A stretch of DNA of 64,000 nucleotides from Catonia carolina (GCA_035578175.1 JAQMRL010000012.1:25142238-25206237); one strand, 5' to 3'; positions 11,515 through 22,801 are shown, numbered from the stretch's first letter. Translations and numbers: made by a program. The notes: generated from the letters alone by a model not told the origin.

Positions 11515-12030
11515 AAGGATGTTCAACCGTTAAACCCATATTTTCCGTTCACTAAGTTCCGGACAAGCTAGACGGCTGAAATTTGTTGGATATGTTACTT
11601 ACAGTTGAATTACAATCTTTAATCATTTCCAAAATGTACCCCTAAGGGGATGAAAATGGTGTTTAGCCCTTAAACCAATATTTATTTTTGACTAAGTTCT
11701 AGACGAGTTAGATGGCTGAATTTTGGTGATGTTAAATATTGCAACTAACAAAATACCACTTAACAATTTCCGATACAGAATTACTGGTAATAATGTTGAA
11801 AAAGGTGTCCAAATCTTAAAACACTTTTTTTTACTTAGTAAGTTCCGGACGAATTAGATGGCTGTAAATCGGTGGAGATATTACGTGTAGTGACGATAAA
11901 GTTATTTTTTAACGATTTCAAAAATTTACCCGTAAGGGGTTGATAACAATGTAAACTTTAAACCGATACTTTTTTTATTAATTTCCGAATGAGGAAGATG
12001 GCTAAAGATCGGTGGAGGTGCCTATAAAGA
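11515..12030. repeat. Minisatellite, about 140-bp period, 3.5 units
   Basis: The anchor aagttc-ggac-a--tagatggctg recurs at 11554, 11694, 11840 and, decayed, near 11980. Each unit also carries a 'cccctaagggg'-type motif and a 'ttaaacc' motif. Units are clearly diverged, so the array is old. No coding frame persists through it. Confidence 0.8.
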
Positions 12031-12966
12031 CCTATTATACGTATCAGATTTTTTCAAATCAAATTTAACGTTATTTAAAAATTCTTGAAATAATAAACAA
12101 AATTATACTCGGATAAAGCCGGAATGGGCTGCTGGCTTTGAAATAAAATGTAATGTTAGAAATCTAGTTTACTTTGATGTATGATTTATTAAAGTTTGAA
12201 AACGAAATCATTTATTTGGAGGGTTTCGTATGAACTTTTCGAAGAGATTCAGAAAGGCCAAGGTTGATTAAGTTTCTGTTATCGTTGAAGCTTTTTCCAC
12301 CGTAAACGAGATAAGGTTTCATTGCACTTATCTATATTTTTTTGTTCAAATCTAAAACAAAACGCTCAAGGAGTATACAGTATGGGATATATAAAAAGGA
12401 ACACTCCAATAAAGCGAAAACTAAAATACCTAACGCATTATTTCTGGAGTAAAAATAAAAAAATACAAACACGACTGAACTTAGGAAGAACATAGTATAA
12501 ATTTGATGGTTGAACTTAAACCTCATGTAGGATTTAATAAAGCAAGTCATATTCTTCTCACGTAGGATACATAAGTAGGGACTAACAAAGCCTACGTCAT
12601 ATAGCATGTTTCTTGCTTGTAACATTGCAGTGGAATAAAAAACAAAACACTATAAATAAATATAATTCTGTTCTATTCTGTTTTCTAACAAAAATTCAGT
12701 AATAATAATATTTTTTGTATTAGAGATGAGAATTATATTATAAGAAATATTATTTTTATCGACTACACAAATATTACAAAAAAGTAACGTTTTTAATTTG
12801 TTTGAAAATAATATTCCTCTGAAACTAGCCAACCGATTTCGAAAATAATTTAACTATTAGAGCGCTGAGAATTTCTTGAGTAGTATAGGACAAATGATAT
12901 CAATTAAATTTTAATTTTTTAGAAAAAATTATGATTGTTATATATTCTACTTTCTGTTGCTCTCCT
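12031..12966. other. Intergenic, no gene seen
   Basis: A/T-rich. A 97-codon frame on the minus strand (12332-12625) is hydrophobic but matches nothing I recognise and lacks splice or promoter context, so I do not call it. Confidence 0.4.
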
Positions 12967-13390
12967 ATAAGTAGTGAAGGAAAGTATTGTAACCATGTAG
13001 ATTGTGTAAAAACGAGTTTTCACCGAAAATGCTCGTTTCAGGTTCCCTGAAACGTGTAATATGAAATTATGAAATATGTAATATGAAATGATGTAATATG
13101 TTTTAACTGATTTGTCTAAATGCGTATGCGTGCGTGGACAAATGAATGGCAGTGAAGGGAAGGAGCTGGCGAGAGAGAGATAATAAGAAGTGAGAGAAGA
13201 AGGGGTACAGAAAGATTGTCTGTAAACGTGTGAGTATACATATCTGTATACTAGTACGTACATACGTGTGTAGGTGTGAACAAATTATTTCAAAAACTGG
13301 AAAATTGTGAAAGTTGAAATTTTGAACTTAAGTTTTTCTGAAATTTCCCCACGAACGGCTCTTTTGGTTTTGTTTGAAATTGCATAATAT
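12967..13390 (+). mobile_element. R1 copy, 5' half, degenerate
   Basis: Begins with remnants of the 5' hairpin (gaaggaaagtattgt), then gagttttcaccgaaaatgct. The microsatellite zone has become a long gt/ga-rich stretch (13120-13280), followed by gtgaacaaattatttcaa and a decayed 'cgaacggctctt' block. Confidence 0.65.
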
Positions 13391-13888
13391 ACCTATTATT
13401 ATTATTAATACACACTTTAGCCCTTAAAATTATTTTAAGGCCCAAATCTTAAAAATAAATTACCACGATAGCACAGCCTCCCCAAGAATGTCAGCATACA
13501 TAGCACTTACCGAGCTTGTAGAGCATATTATAACATGTAGTAAATAAGGTGGCCTTAAAAAATCGTAGGAGCCGTTTTTGACAGAATTGCAAGTTAGTGA
13601 AAAATCGCACGAATCTACTTTCGGTTGGCTGATTTTGATAAAAATGTTCATGTCGGATCACCCCTTGTGGTACCGAACTAAAATTCTCAGTTTCAATTTC
13701 GTACGCTATTACGTTTTTGTGATATTTTGTGCACGTACACACGCTCAAGCGTGCGCTCACACAAGAGATCGCTAAAAATGTTAAAACTTCCGCATGAAAA
13801 CAATACCTTCACTTCCCTATTGACGAGTTGTGGCTGTTAAATAACGAGACTGATGTTGTAAAAAATTTTATTTTAATATAATACATAA

Positions 13889-14490
13889 TCACATATTGTC
13901 TCCTTCAATATACACTCCTTCTCTATCCCTACAACGCACCATGAGAATTTTCCATTGTTGGAAACAGTCTTGGAAGTTATCTTCTGTCAGCTCCTTCAGG
14001 ACACCAGCCGCTTTCTCATTTACAGCTTCCACAGAATCAAGTCTTGTCCCTTTTAATGCAGATTTCACCTTAGGGAACAGGTAGAAGTCACGTGGTGCAA
14101 GATCTCGTGAATAAGGTGGTTGTTCTAACACTGAGATGCTGTACTTGGCTACAACCCTCTTGACAGATAACGCGGAATGAGCTGGCGCATTGTCTTGGTG
14201 GAGAACCCATGATTTGTCCTTCCACATTTCGGGACGTTTTTTCCTTACTCTTTGACGTAGTTTAGAAACTATCTCAAGGTAGTAATATTGATTAATTGGT
14301 TCACCTTCAGGAACCCAGTGAAAGTAAACAATCCCATGCATATAAAAAAAACAATCATCATTGCTTTGAATTTTGACTTGATTATTCGAGCTTTTTTGGC
14401 TCTCGGTGAAGTTCGGCTCTTCCAGTGCATGGATTGGCGCTTCGTTTCAGGATCATAAGTAAAAAACCACGTTTCATCACATGTTATTAT
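13889..14490 (-). pseudogene. Mariner transposase, N-terminally truncated, frameshifted
   Basis: Cut-and-paste DDE transposase of the Tc1/mariner superfamily. Reading from about 14488: ITCDETWFFTYDPETKRQ (first catalytic D), then a frameshift in an A/T run near 14342-14351, then the open frame 13889-14341 with GIVYFHWVPEG, LHQDNAPAHS (second D) and PPYSRDLAPRDFYLF (third D). I count 34 residues between the second and third D, the mariner DD34D signature. The frame ends YIEGDNM and stop, the normal mariner C-terminus. The DNA-binding N-terminal half is missing, so it cannot be active. Confidence 0.9.
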
Positions 14491-14539
14491 CTTTTACCTG
14501 TTAACTAAGGCGAAATCTGCATTAAAATGGACAAGATTT

Positions 14540-14690
14540 GAGTCTGTGAAAGCTGTAAAAGAGAAAGCGGCTCGTGTTCTGAAGGAGCTGACAGAAGATG
14601 ACTTCCAGGACTGTTTCTAACATGGAAAATTTGCATGGAGCGTTGTAGGGATAGAGAAGAAGTTTATATTGAAGGAGACAATAAGTGATT
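14540..14690 (+). pseudogene. Second, inverted copy of the mariner C-terminus
   Basis: The + strand reads ESVKAVKEKAARVLKELT then EDDFQDCF, a stop, and a decayed tail, matching the minus-strand ESVEAVNEKAAGVLKELT-EDNFQDCF of the main copy. It is the right arm of the palindromic element. Confidence 0.85.
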
Positions 14691-14749
14691 ATGTATAAAA
14701 TAAAAATAAAATTTTTTACAACGTGTCTCGTTATATATTCACAAAGAAA

Positions 14750-15243
14750 GTAAAAAAAAATATTAAAAATAATTTAAGGTCCCTTAGAGTATTATTGAGT
14801 TGATGAGCTTCTCTACCAATAATTTGTATATCAGTTGCTACCAGTATTACGTCAGATAGTGCACGTGTGTTATCAAGGTTCTTTTTTACGTGTTTGAATC
14901 TATGTCACAACCTGATCTCAATTATTTATGTACCTACATTTTTAAAACGAATCAATTGGTCTTGATTAATTGTAAAACGTAATTTAGTTAAGATTCTTTA
15001 TACTAAGTGTATCATACAAGATAAAAAATTAGTTGAATATTATAATTATATTTAACATATTAGTTCCTACAGATCTAAACATTTCATTACCCCTTATTGA
15101 TAAAAACGGTTTTAACACGTTTACTACGTTTCCAAATTGGGTAATTCGTCCCCCAAGTGGATTCCTTTTTCCATAAATATATTCATTCTATGTGTTGTTT
15201 GCCCCTTTTCGTAAAATGTTAGCAAAAATTTATTATACAAAAT
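14750..15243. other. Intergenic, no gene seen
   Basis: A/T-rich, no recognised element. Confidence 0.4.
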
Positions 15244-15642
15244 TGTCGCCCATAATAGGCAGGTGGGATGTTAAATTATTTGGACTCGATCTGCTAGTTC
15301 CAGGACTACAAAAAATAGTTCTGTTTCTTTTCACATGGTCAGCCAATTATGACTGAAGCATTTAAGAAAAGAAGAGGTAGAGGTGTAAAAGACACTAGTC
15401 AGAGTTATCTCCTCTGAAAGTAATGAATTTCATTATACAGCCAGACCCTGTGGTGAATGAAGTGAAGGTGTCATTTGCAGGGTGCAGAACAGATGCTTTT
15501 CGGAGGAACTGGCATGCTGATAAGCATAGGCTACTTTTGTACTCGTTGAGGAACGCATGGTAAACCACCTCAGTCTTCGATTTACTTAGTAAAACCTCTG
15601 GAGGTTCAAACCAGCTATTCCGTTGTTGACTTAAACAACATA
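15244..15642 (+). mobile_element. R2 retroposon copy, near full length
   Basis: Starts at the conserved start block (cgcccataataggcaggtgg), continues gatctgctagttccagg, gtcagccaatta, gttatctcctctgaaag, cagccagaccctgtggtgaa, and ends gaggttcaaaccagc then the decayed end gttgacttaaacaacataa. A minus-strand open frame over it is a shadow. Confidence 0.85.
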
Positions 15643-15799
15643 AAGGGGGTGCGACAATGTGTGTCATTAGTCGCCGGTTTGATGGGTTCTGGCACTGTTT
15701 TGCAATCGTTCCAAGAAGGGATTGATTTTGTTATAATTAAAACAGGAATTAATGTAGGCCTATTTTGTATTAATAATTTAATTTAAATAATAATATTTT

Positions 15800-15963
15800 G
15801 GCCGGCCCGTGGTGCAGTGGTCAGTGCAACTGGCTACTATGCCGGGGTCCCGGGTTCGATTCCCGGTAAGGTCTGGAATTTTTTTCATCTCTAAATCACC
15901 ACATATCATTACCTACGCACAAGCCCAAGGCTTATGTAGGCATCATCACTCAATAAAAAAAAA
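15800..15963 (+). mobile_element. SINE B, tRNA-derived, complete copy
   Basis: RNA polymerase III promoter boxes are clear: an A-box-like ggtgcagtggtcagtgc at 15811 and a perfect B box GGTTCGATTCC at 15853-15863. The acceptor stem does not pair with the sequence after the B box, so this is not a working tRNA gene. A tRNA-unrelated body follows (aaggcttatgtaggcatca), then an A-rich/(AT)n tail. The tail half of a second copy is at 49476-49600. The short ORF reading GSRVRFPV is the usual translation of such tRNA-like sequence. Confidence 0.85.
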
Positions 15964-16280
15964 TATATATATGTATAATAAATCATTAACACACACTTTT
16001 AGTTAAAGATGTAATAACTTTTATTTTCATTCTGATAATGCGTTTTATTTTTCAGTAAATAAGTTCAAAACTATCACAGAATTATACGTAAAATAATTTT
16101 AAAATATTACTACATTCTAATTTCTAATAATTCCTTTTTATCTCGTACGTATTCGTAAAGGACACCATTGCGATATAGCTATTATATAACCATGGTTGTA
16201 AAAAGAAAATGTAAAAACAAGGAAACTAAATGTTTGGACTAGAATCTAAAATTAAATAAAAAAACTTAAAATATTTAACT
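15964..16280. other. Intergenic, no gene seen
   Basis: SINE tail (AT)n at 15964-15980, otherwise plain A/T sequence. Confidence 0.4.
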
Positions 16281-17375
16281 TATTTAAATCAGGCCTCACA
16301 GATTATAACAATTTTTTGAAATCTGTACTTTTTTGTGTGCTGAATCCGAGTATGAACATATTTTTTTCTGCAAATCACCATGAAATTAGTTATGAGCCTT
16401 TTTTTATCATCTACTGATATAACTTCATTTTCTCGTATAAATTTCAATTTTGCCGTGATAATTCCTTTCATTATCGTATAAAACTCACAACCAAATTAAA
16501 AATGTCATTATGTTTACAAATTTAAATGATTAATCATTAAAAATGTATTTATTAGTGGTTTACAATATTTCAAACTAACCATAGCCTATGAGGTCATCAC
16601 TTCCTGTCACATAATGATGTACACTGAAAAATAATCTTAATTAGTTAGTAAATGGGTGTGGGTTATCGGTTGTTATGAGTTCAAACCGTAAGTAAAGTAG
16701 TAAATGCACAAAAAACCGAATAAAACACCTACCCATAATAAAGTTATTGGTTATCATATGCAATTTTAATTTAATGGTTATTGTACATTGAAACAAATTA
16801 CCCAATCTTGATTAGTTAGTAAGTGGTGAGTAAGATATCGGTTATTATACGCAATTATAAATACACGTAACACTGATAACATAATCATATTAAGATTATT
16901 GGTTACTACATGCAGTTTTCACAGGCAAAATTTTTTATAGAAATCAGTCCTAAAGATTATTGGTTTTTATTTGCAGTTTTAAATGAAAAATTATTGGTTA
17001 GTAAACGTATTTCAATATTTTTATACAGATTATAATGACGTCACAATATTCTAACCGGTTACATGTTAGACGGTTAGCAATTTCTTAAATATACACATAT
17101 TTAAATATAATAAGTCTTTGATCAATAGGAAAATATAGTTAAAATACCGACATTTTTACATTTTAGTGTGCATTTAAAGTGTAAATGAATTTAAAAAAAA
17201 GACAACTGAAATTTATATCTGAAAGTGAGGTTATGTCGGTATGTGATAGAAAATGGATTAAAACCAATTCCATGGTGATTTACAGGAGAAAATATGTTCA
17301 TATTCAGATTCAGTACACAAAAAAGTATAGATGTCAAAAAAAATTGACACAGTCGGTGATGAGCCCTGATTCTAT
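16281..17375. repeat. Long inverted repeat with internal tandem motif (putative DNA element)
   Basis: Left arm 16281-16480 (read on minus) and right arm 17190-17375 (read on plus) share blocks such as attcatggtgatttgcag / attccatggtgatttacag and aaatatgttcata...ttcag-acacaaaaaagta. Both give similar short peptides (KLKFI-E-EV, M-VI-RKKYVH), so the two open frames are one repeat in two orientations, not two genes. Between the arms the motif ttattggtta-ta--tgcag recurs at 16663, 16744, 16836, 16896, 16957 and 16991. This arrangement resembles a foldback element. No target duplication was identified. Confidence 0.6.
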
Positions 17376-17404
17376 ACAATTACTTTTCTTTTCTATTTCT
17401 ACTA

Positions 17405-17515
17405 CTAATCATCGTCATCTCATAATCCGCATCATTATCATCTCAGTCATTGTCATCGTCATCTTCAGTTTCAACAACTTCATGTTTCACGATATTATTG
17501 TACAGTTCAGTCAAG
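17405..17515 (-). repeat. Repeat segment shared with 27535-27625 (acidic peptide on minus)
   Basis: The minus strand reads KHEVVETEDDDDND then a stop and DDNDADYEM. The segment at 27535-27625 reads KHEVVEAEVDDDYN in the same way. The shared DNA includes ttcaacaacttcatgttt. Possibly the tail of a transposon protein. Not identified. Confidence 0.5.
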
Positions 17516-17520
17516 TTTAA

Positions 17521-18239
17521 TTTATTTGTGATCCAAACTATAGTCTTTTTGAAACGCACTAATGTATGTGGTTTATTTTCATTTTAAAAAACGTTATTAC
17601 TCAGATTTATCATCTCTGCTAAAAATTTATAATTACATTAAAACAAACTGATCACAAACAAATCGTACACCGCAAAACACTAGAAATGTAAAATTTTTAC
17701 ATTTTTCCGTTTTATGTCATCTTAAATAAGAGTGTGTCTTTGTACGCACATGTGCGTCCATATAATTGATTCTGAAGCATAAGGCAATAACTTGATTAAA
17801 TTGTATATTTCCAACTCTTTAGGGTATTGGAGTGTCCCGCAGGGTTGAATGTAAGTAAACACAACAAAATTTGTACATATAACATTCACAAACATACGGA
17901 ACAGTTGTCCACCGGTCATATTTCAAAATAAACAGTTAACCCAGTTAAATCTCTCAGTTCAGCTAGACTGAAAATTAACGTGGGAAACACACTTACAGAA
18001 CGAAATGTAACAACTGTCATGAATTTTTTACGCACTGAACTGAATTCCTCTTTAGGTTATTTCTTTTATCGGTGGTTGGCGAAAATGACCGGAATTCTTA
18101 CTGTGTTAAGTACTTTTTTAAAAATATTACTACAGAGAAGTTATACAGCTTGTAGAGTTTTTAACCAAGGTGTTGCAACAAGAACTAAACTCACAAGAGG
18201 AGCAAATATGTTTGAACCTTAATAAGGTACAAAAAAAAC
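17521..18239. other. Intergenic, no gene seen
   Basis: Contains an 80-codon open frame (17980-18222, +) of no recognised family and without supporting context. Confidence 0.4.
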
Positions 18240-19000
18240 TTCATAATATTAAGTTTCTAGAAACGAATAGAGTAGTGAGGTAAAAATCATATAGGTTAAT
18301 AGAAATACAAAAGGTTTCTTCCTAATTCTGGAAACATTAATTAACAGAACTACCACCTATTTGGATTATGTGAACTACCTTATGTGGATTGTTCCAGAAA
18401 GAAAACATTAAAAAAATTTCAAAAATTCTTAAAATAAATCGTAAAAGAGTAGTACATTCAAATACAAGAAATAAAACAAATTAATTAATTAATTTAGTGA
18501 GACAAACCTGAACCTTAAACTGATTCATCTAATAAGAAAGATAATTTTACAAAATTATAGCCTTTTACTTTAAATTTTTTACACAGGTTGACAGTACGGA
18601 GACCTTTTTCTCACGTACTTGTTACAATGTCTATAGCACTTGTTACATTTTCTTATAGCACTTACTCTGTCATGTCAAGTGTAACATTTTTTACACTTTC
18701 TTATAGCACTTACTCTGTCATAAGCTTATGACAACTTGAACTAAGCTAATTATATCCTATTAGGTTTCTAGAAAGGAATAGAAGGACGAGGTGGTAAAAA
18801 TATAATAGAAATACAAAGACTTTGATCTGAATTGTTGAAGAATAATGAAAAAAAATGATTGTATGAGAAAGAAAGACATAAATAGATTCTCAGAAGTTCT
18901 GTAAATAAATCATAGAAGAGCATACACAAATACAAAAATTAGATAACACTAGAAATTTAAAAAAACTTAATAACATTAGAATGCAAAAAATAACAACAAT
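18240..19000. repeat. Diverged direct repeats
   Basis: The stretch from about 18245 (aagtttctagaaacgaatag, aggtaaaaat, aatagaaatacaaa) recurs in diverged form from about 18765 (aggtttctagaaaggaatag, ggtaaaaata, aatagaaatacaaa), a spacing of about 520 bp. Between them ttcttatagcacttactctg occurs twice (about 18652 and 18700). No protein signal. Confidence 0.55.
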
Positions 19001-19137
19001 AAAAGGAGACTCTATTACTGCTTTCTTCTCAGGTAGTAATGCTAGTCACAAAACAATACAATTTTTTAATATAATATCACGTCTCACCGAACTATCTCAC
19101 CTTAACCATTTCTAGCTTAATTTACAAATTCCAACAA

Positions 19138-19610
19138 AAACGCTGCGCTAGGCCGCAGCGCTCTGTTGAGTGAATAAGAGCGCTCCGCTGACCCCGATCG
19201 TCATTCCTTTCTACTCTACAGCTTTGACCAGACATCCTCCATCGGCACACAGTTACAGAACTCCGATAAAAACCCATCAACAACGACCCCGCAAGAGAGA
19301 AGATGACGCTTCCGCTCACTGAACCGACACAGTAAACGTTGTCGACCGGAAGCTTTATCGCTCGTGGAAGCGAGCGATGCCCACAGCAGTCCGTCGACCG
19401 AGCCTTGCGCCCACCGAATCTGGATGAAGCACCTATCGACGCGCTACTGCGAGGGACGAAGATGACGGTACCGCTTGACGATGACGTGCCGTACCGCCCA
19501 CCCCCTCAATCACCATTATGACTAACTACCACCGACCACTGTTTAAACGGCACTTTTCAGGGCCCCGAACATTTAACGTGTCTTCACGCCACCTAATGTT
19601 CCCATCCGGT
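19138..19610. other. GC-rich island of unknown nature
   Basis: About 450 bp clearly richer in G+C than everything around it, with hairpins (cgctgcg...cgcagcg near 19141-19160; atcgctcg...cgagcgat near 19356-19377) and a motif ggcacttttcagggcc near 19548-19563 that resembles the 3' stem-loop of replication-dependent histone mRNAs but has a mispair in the stem. Short frames on both strands (60-65 codons) match no histone or other protein I recognise. It could be a decayed gene, an RNA, or foreign insertion. Confidence 0.4.
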
Positions 19611-19753
19611 TATACTAAGTACTTTTAATACAATAATTATTGTTCCTTTCATTTATATACCGTGAAAAAAGAAGAAATCGGGTTGGCGTTCATGTAATGG
19701 AAGAGTATATAGGGTTTCCATCATTATGCAGGCTGCGTTATTACATATAAAAA

Positions 19754-20679
19754 TCTGGTGTGAAACACTCACACAACTTTCTCTTGCCAATGCAAATAAT
19801 TAACAATATAATGTAACATAAGTAATAAAAACAAAATAAATATCCTCCATAAACATAACCTAATTTTACTCATGAGTGAAAGACGCAAAATGAAAATCGA
19901 CCTCAGTTTGGCTTGAAAATATGGAAAATCACTCTTTCACGCTAAACTAGGCTCTGTAGAAAAAATGCTATAAATAAAAGTTGTTGGCCTTTTTATTTCC
20001 TATAACTTTGATAAATACACTTTTGTCGTAAAATGCATACTAAGGCCGAAATCTTTAAAAAATCAATTTTTCACACGTTTTCGTGAGAAAAATAAAAAAA
20101 ATCGCTAATTACCGCTAAATTAAGCGTTACACAAAAAAATGTTTGATATAAAACTTTTATTATATAAATTTTTGCGCTAAAATTCATATAAAGCTGTAAT
20201 CTTAAAAAAACAATTTCTTTACGTAAAAACAGCCTCACCAAGAATTCAGCAAACATGGCGCCTGCCCTATCTTATACAGAATAAAAAATTGAGTAAACCA
20301 GGCGATTTTAAAGAAAAATCGTAGGACCAGTTTTTGAGAAAATCGCAAAAAAGTGAAAAATTACACGAATAAACTACTACTTTCAGTTGACCGATTTTTA
20401 TGAAAATGTTCGTGTCGGGTCGGTAGTCGTATGTAACTTAAGTTTCAAGTTTCAAGTTCGTACAATGTTCCGTTCTTGAGATATTTTGTATACACACACA
20501 CACACATACACACAGAGAGAGAGAGAGAGAGAGACACACACACACAGACCAATCGCTAAAAACATGTTTTTTGGGTTCAGGGGGTCTGAAAACATATAGA
20601 TCCGGTGAAAACTTGATTTGAAAAATCGATATGAAAACAATACTTTGTATCCTATATATTCATATAGGCAAGAGAAAGT
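19754..20679 (-). mobile_element. R1 copy, full length
   Basis: + strand start tctggtgtgaaacactcaca, inverted repeat actttctcttgcc, all central blocks, a mixed (CA)n-(GA)n-(CA)n tract at 20491-20547, and the 5' hairpin ending ggcaagagaaagt at 20667-20679. One of the best-preserved copies. Confidence 0.92.
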
Positions 20680-21322
20680 AAAAATTAGTCTGTTTTCAAC
20701 AAAGACAAAAAATATTATACTACAGTTTTCGTTCATAAAGTTACAAAACTATTTAATCTTATCGGTCCGTTCGTTTGTGTAGCTTATAAGTGAACAAAGC
20801 CAGCGGAAGTTGGAGTAGTGTCCACATAATGAATGAGTATATCCAATGTGCTTATTTGAGGCACATAAAACATAAAATCGATTTATTTTGCCAAATTAAC
20901 AATTAAATCGGTGAGTGGAAAAAGGGTAATATTCCAAAAAATCTGGTGTGAAACACTCACACGACTTTCTCTTGCCAGTGCAAATAATTAACAAAAAACC
21001 TAATATTAGTAATAAAACATTAGAAATAAACAAAAACATAACCTTATTTTAATCATGAGTGAAAGACGCAAAATGAAAATCGACCTCAGTTTGGCCTAAA
21101 AATACGGAAAATCAATCTTTCACGCTCAACTAGGCTCTGTGGAGAAAAATGATTTAAATAAAAGTTGTAGGTCTTTTAATTTCCAATAAATTTTATTATA
21201 TATACTTTTGTCGTAAAATGCATTCTAAGGCCGAAATCTTTAAAAAATCGATTTTTCACACGTTTTCGTGAGAAAAACAGAAAATTGCAAATTACCGCTA
21301 AACTAAGCGTTATACAAAAAAA

Positions 21323-22296
21323 TCTGGTGTGAAACACTCACACAACTTTCTCTTGCCAATGCAAATAATTAACAATAAACCTAACATTAGTATTAAAACA
21401 TTAGAAATGAACAAAAACTAACCTCAAAAACATAACCTTATTTTAATCATGAGTGAATGACGCAAAATGACAATCGAACTCAGTTTGCTTAAAAATACGG
21501 AAAATCACGCTTTCACGCTAAACTAGGCTCTGTAGAGAAAAATGCTCTAAACAAAAGTTGTAGATCTTTTAATTTTCTATAAATTTAATTATATACACTT
21601 TTGTCGTAAAATGCATACTAAGACCGAAATGTTAAAAAAATCGATTTTTCTCACGTTTACGTGAGAAAAAAAACAGAAAATCGCAAATTACCGCTAAACT
21701 AAGCGTTATACAAAAAAATGTTTGAAACAGAAGTTGTAGGTTTTTAAATTCTCTACAACTTTTATTATATAAGTTTTTGCGCTAAAATTTATATTAAAGC
21801 CGTAATCTTAAAAAAACAACGTTTTTACGTGAAAACAGCCTCACCGAGAATGTCAGCAAACATGGCGCCTACCCTATCTTGTAGAGAATAAAAAATTGAG
21901 TAAAATAGGCGATTTTAAAAAAAATCGTAGGACCAGTTTTTGAGAAAATCGCAAAAAACTGAAAAATTATACGAATAAACTACTACTTCCGGTTGACCGA
22001 TTTTGATAAAAATGTTCGTGTCGCGTCCGGTAGTGGTATGTAACTTAAGTTTCAAGTTTCAAGTTCGTACGATGTTCCGTTCTTGAGATATTCTGTTCAC
22101 ACACAGACACACACACACACACACACACACAGACACACACACACACACACAGACACACACACAGACCAATCGCTAAAAACATGGGTTTGGGTTCAGGGGT
22201 TCTGAAAACGTATAGATCCGGTGAAAACTCGATTTCGAAAAATCGACATGAAAACAATACTTTCCTTCCTATATATTCATATAGGCAAGAGAAAGT
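21323..22296 (-). mobile_element. R1 reference copy, complete and nested (Helentron-like, non-autonomous)
   Basis: Because it sits inside another R1 copy its ends can be read exactly: tctggtg... at 21323 and ...gaaagt at 22296, within a run of A. In element orientation: 5' ACTTTCTCTTGCC (22296-22284) inside an imperfect hairpin (22259-22296); (GT)n at 22098-22163; GGCAAGAGAAAGT (21357-21345); then GTGTGAGTGTTTCACAC (21343-21327), a 6-bp stem with 5-nt loop; then CCAGA and the T run. Known from the Helentron/DINE-1 (HINE) class: 5' inverted repeat at the end, partner inverted repeat internal to a 3' stem-loop, central microsatellite, T-rich targets, no protein. I infer the same class. No rolling-circle replicase is encoded in the window. 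A classical TIR element is less likely because one end carries an extra hairpin. Confidence 0.85.
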
Positions 22297-22679
22297 AAAA
22301 ATGTTTGAAATAAAAGTTGTAGAATTTTACATTCTTTACAACTTTTATTATATAATGTTTTGCGCTAAAATGCATATTAAAGCCGCAATCTTATAAAGAA
22401 AATGTTTTTACGTAAAAATAGCCTCACGCAGAATTTCAGTAAACATGGCGCCTACCCTATCTTGTAGAGAATAAAAAATTGAGTAAACCAGGCGATTTTT
22501 AAAAAAATCGTAGTACCAGTTTTTGAGAAAATCGCAAAAAAGTGAAAAATTACACGAATAAACTACTAATTCCAGTTGACCGATTTTGATGAAAATGTTC
22601 GTGTCGGGTCCGGTAGCGGCATGTAACTTAAGTTTCAAGTTTCAAGTTCGTACGATGTTCCGTACTTGAGATATTCTGT

Positions 22680-22684
22680 TCACA

Positions 22685-22747
<63 letters not shown>

Positions 22748-22768
22748 TCGCACGTACGCACGCACGCG

Positions 22769-22799
<31 letters not shown>

Positions 22800-22801
22800 A
22801 G
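22680..22801. repeat. (CA)n-(CG)n microsatellite
   Basis: About 60 bp of (CA)n, then a cgcacgtacgcacgcacgcg-type stretch with (CG) dinucleotides, then (CA)n again. Alternating purine-pyrimidine sequence of this length is a classic left-handed-helix former. It lies at the family's usual microsatellite position in the split R1 copy. The cysteine/valine-rich or histidine/threonine-rich frames here are artefacts. Confidence 0.9.

Larger units (their letters stand above)
13844..14731 (-). mobile_element. Palindromic mariner-family element
   Basis: Flanked by TA on both sides (13842-13843 and 14732-14733), as expected for mariner. Both ends are copies of the same transposon end: ACGAGAC...GTTGTAAAAAATTTT at the left and its reverse complement at the right. 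The terminal arms (about 13844-14092 and 14493-14731) are inverted repeats that each encode the last part of the transposase. The 5' end and N-terminus of the parent element are absent. See the pseudogene entry for the coding part. Confidence 0.85.
13436..14749 (-). mobile_element. R1 copy interrupted by a mariner
   Basis: R1 central blocks start at aaggcccaaatctt and run through tcagcatacatagc, gtaggagccgttttt and gattttgataaaa, with a CA/GC tract near 13735-13765. The 5' hairpin is split: acttccctat lies at about 13812-13821, before the mariner, and attcacaaagaaagt ends the copy at about 14749, after it. The mariner is therefore younger than this R1 copy. Confidence 0.8.

Noticed and set aside
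15800..15872. tRNA gene
   Set aside because: A and B boxes are present but the acceptor stem does not pair and a SINE body follows; a second copy lies at 49476.
19339..19565. Histone gene 3' end
   Set aside because: Only the stem-loop-like motif fits; no histone protein sequence is readable upstream in any frame I checked.
22045..22396. R1 as a protein-coding transposon
   Set aside because: Frames differ between copies and are cut by the microsatellite; conservation is at the DNA, not the protein, level.
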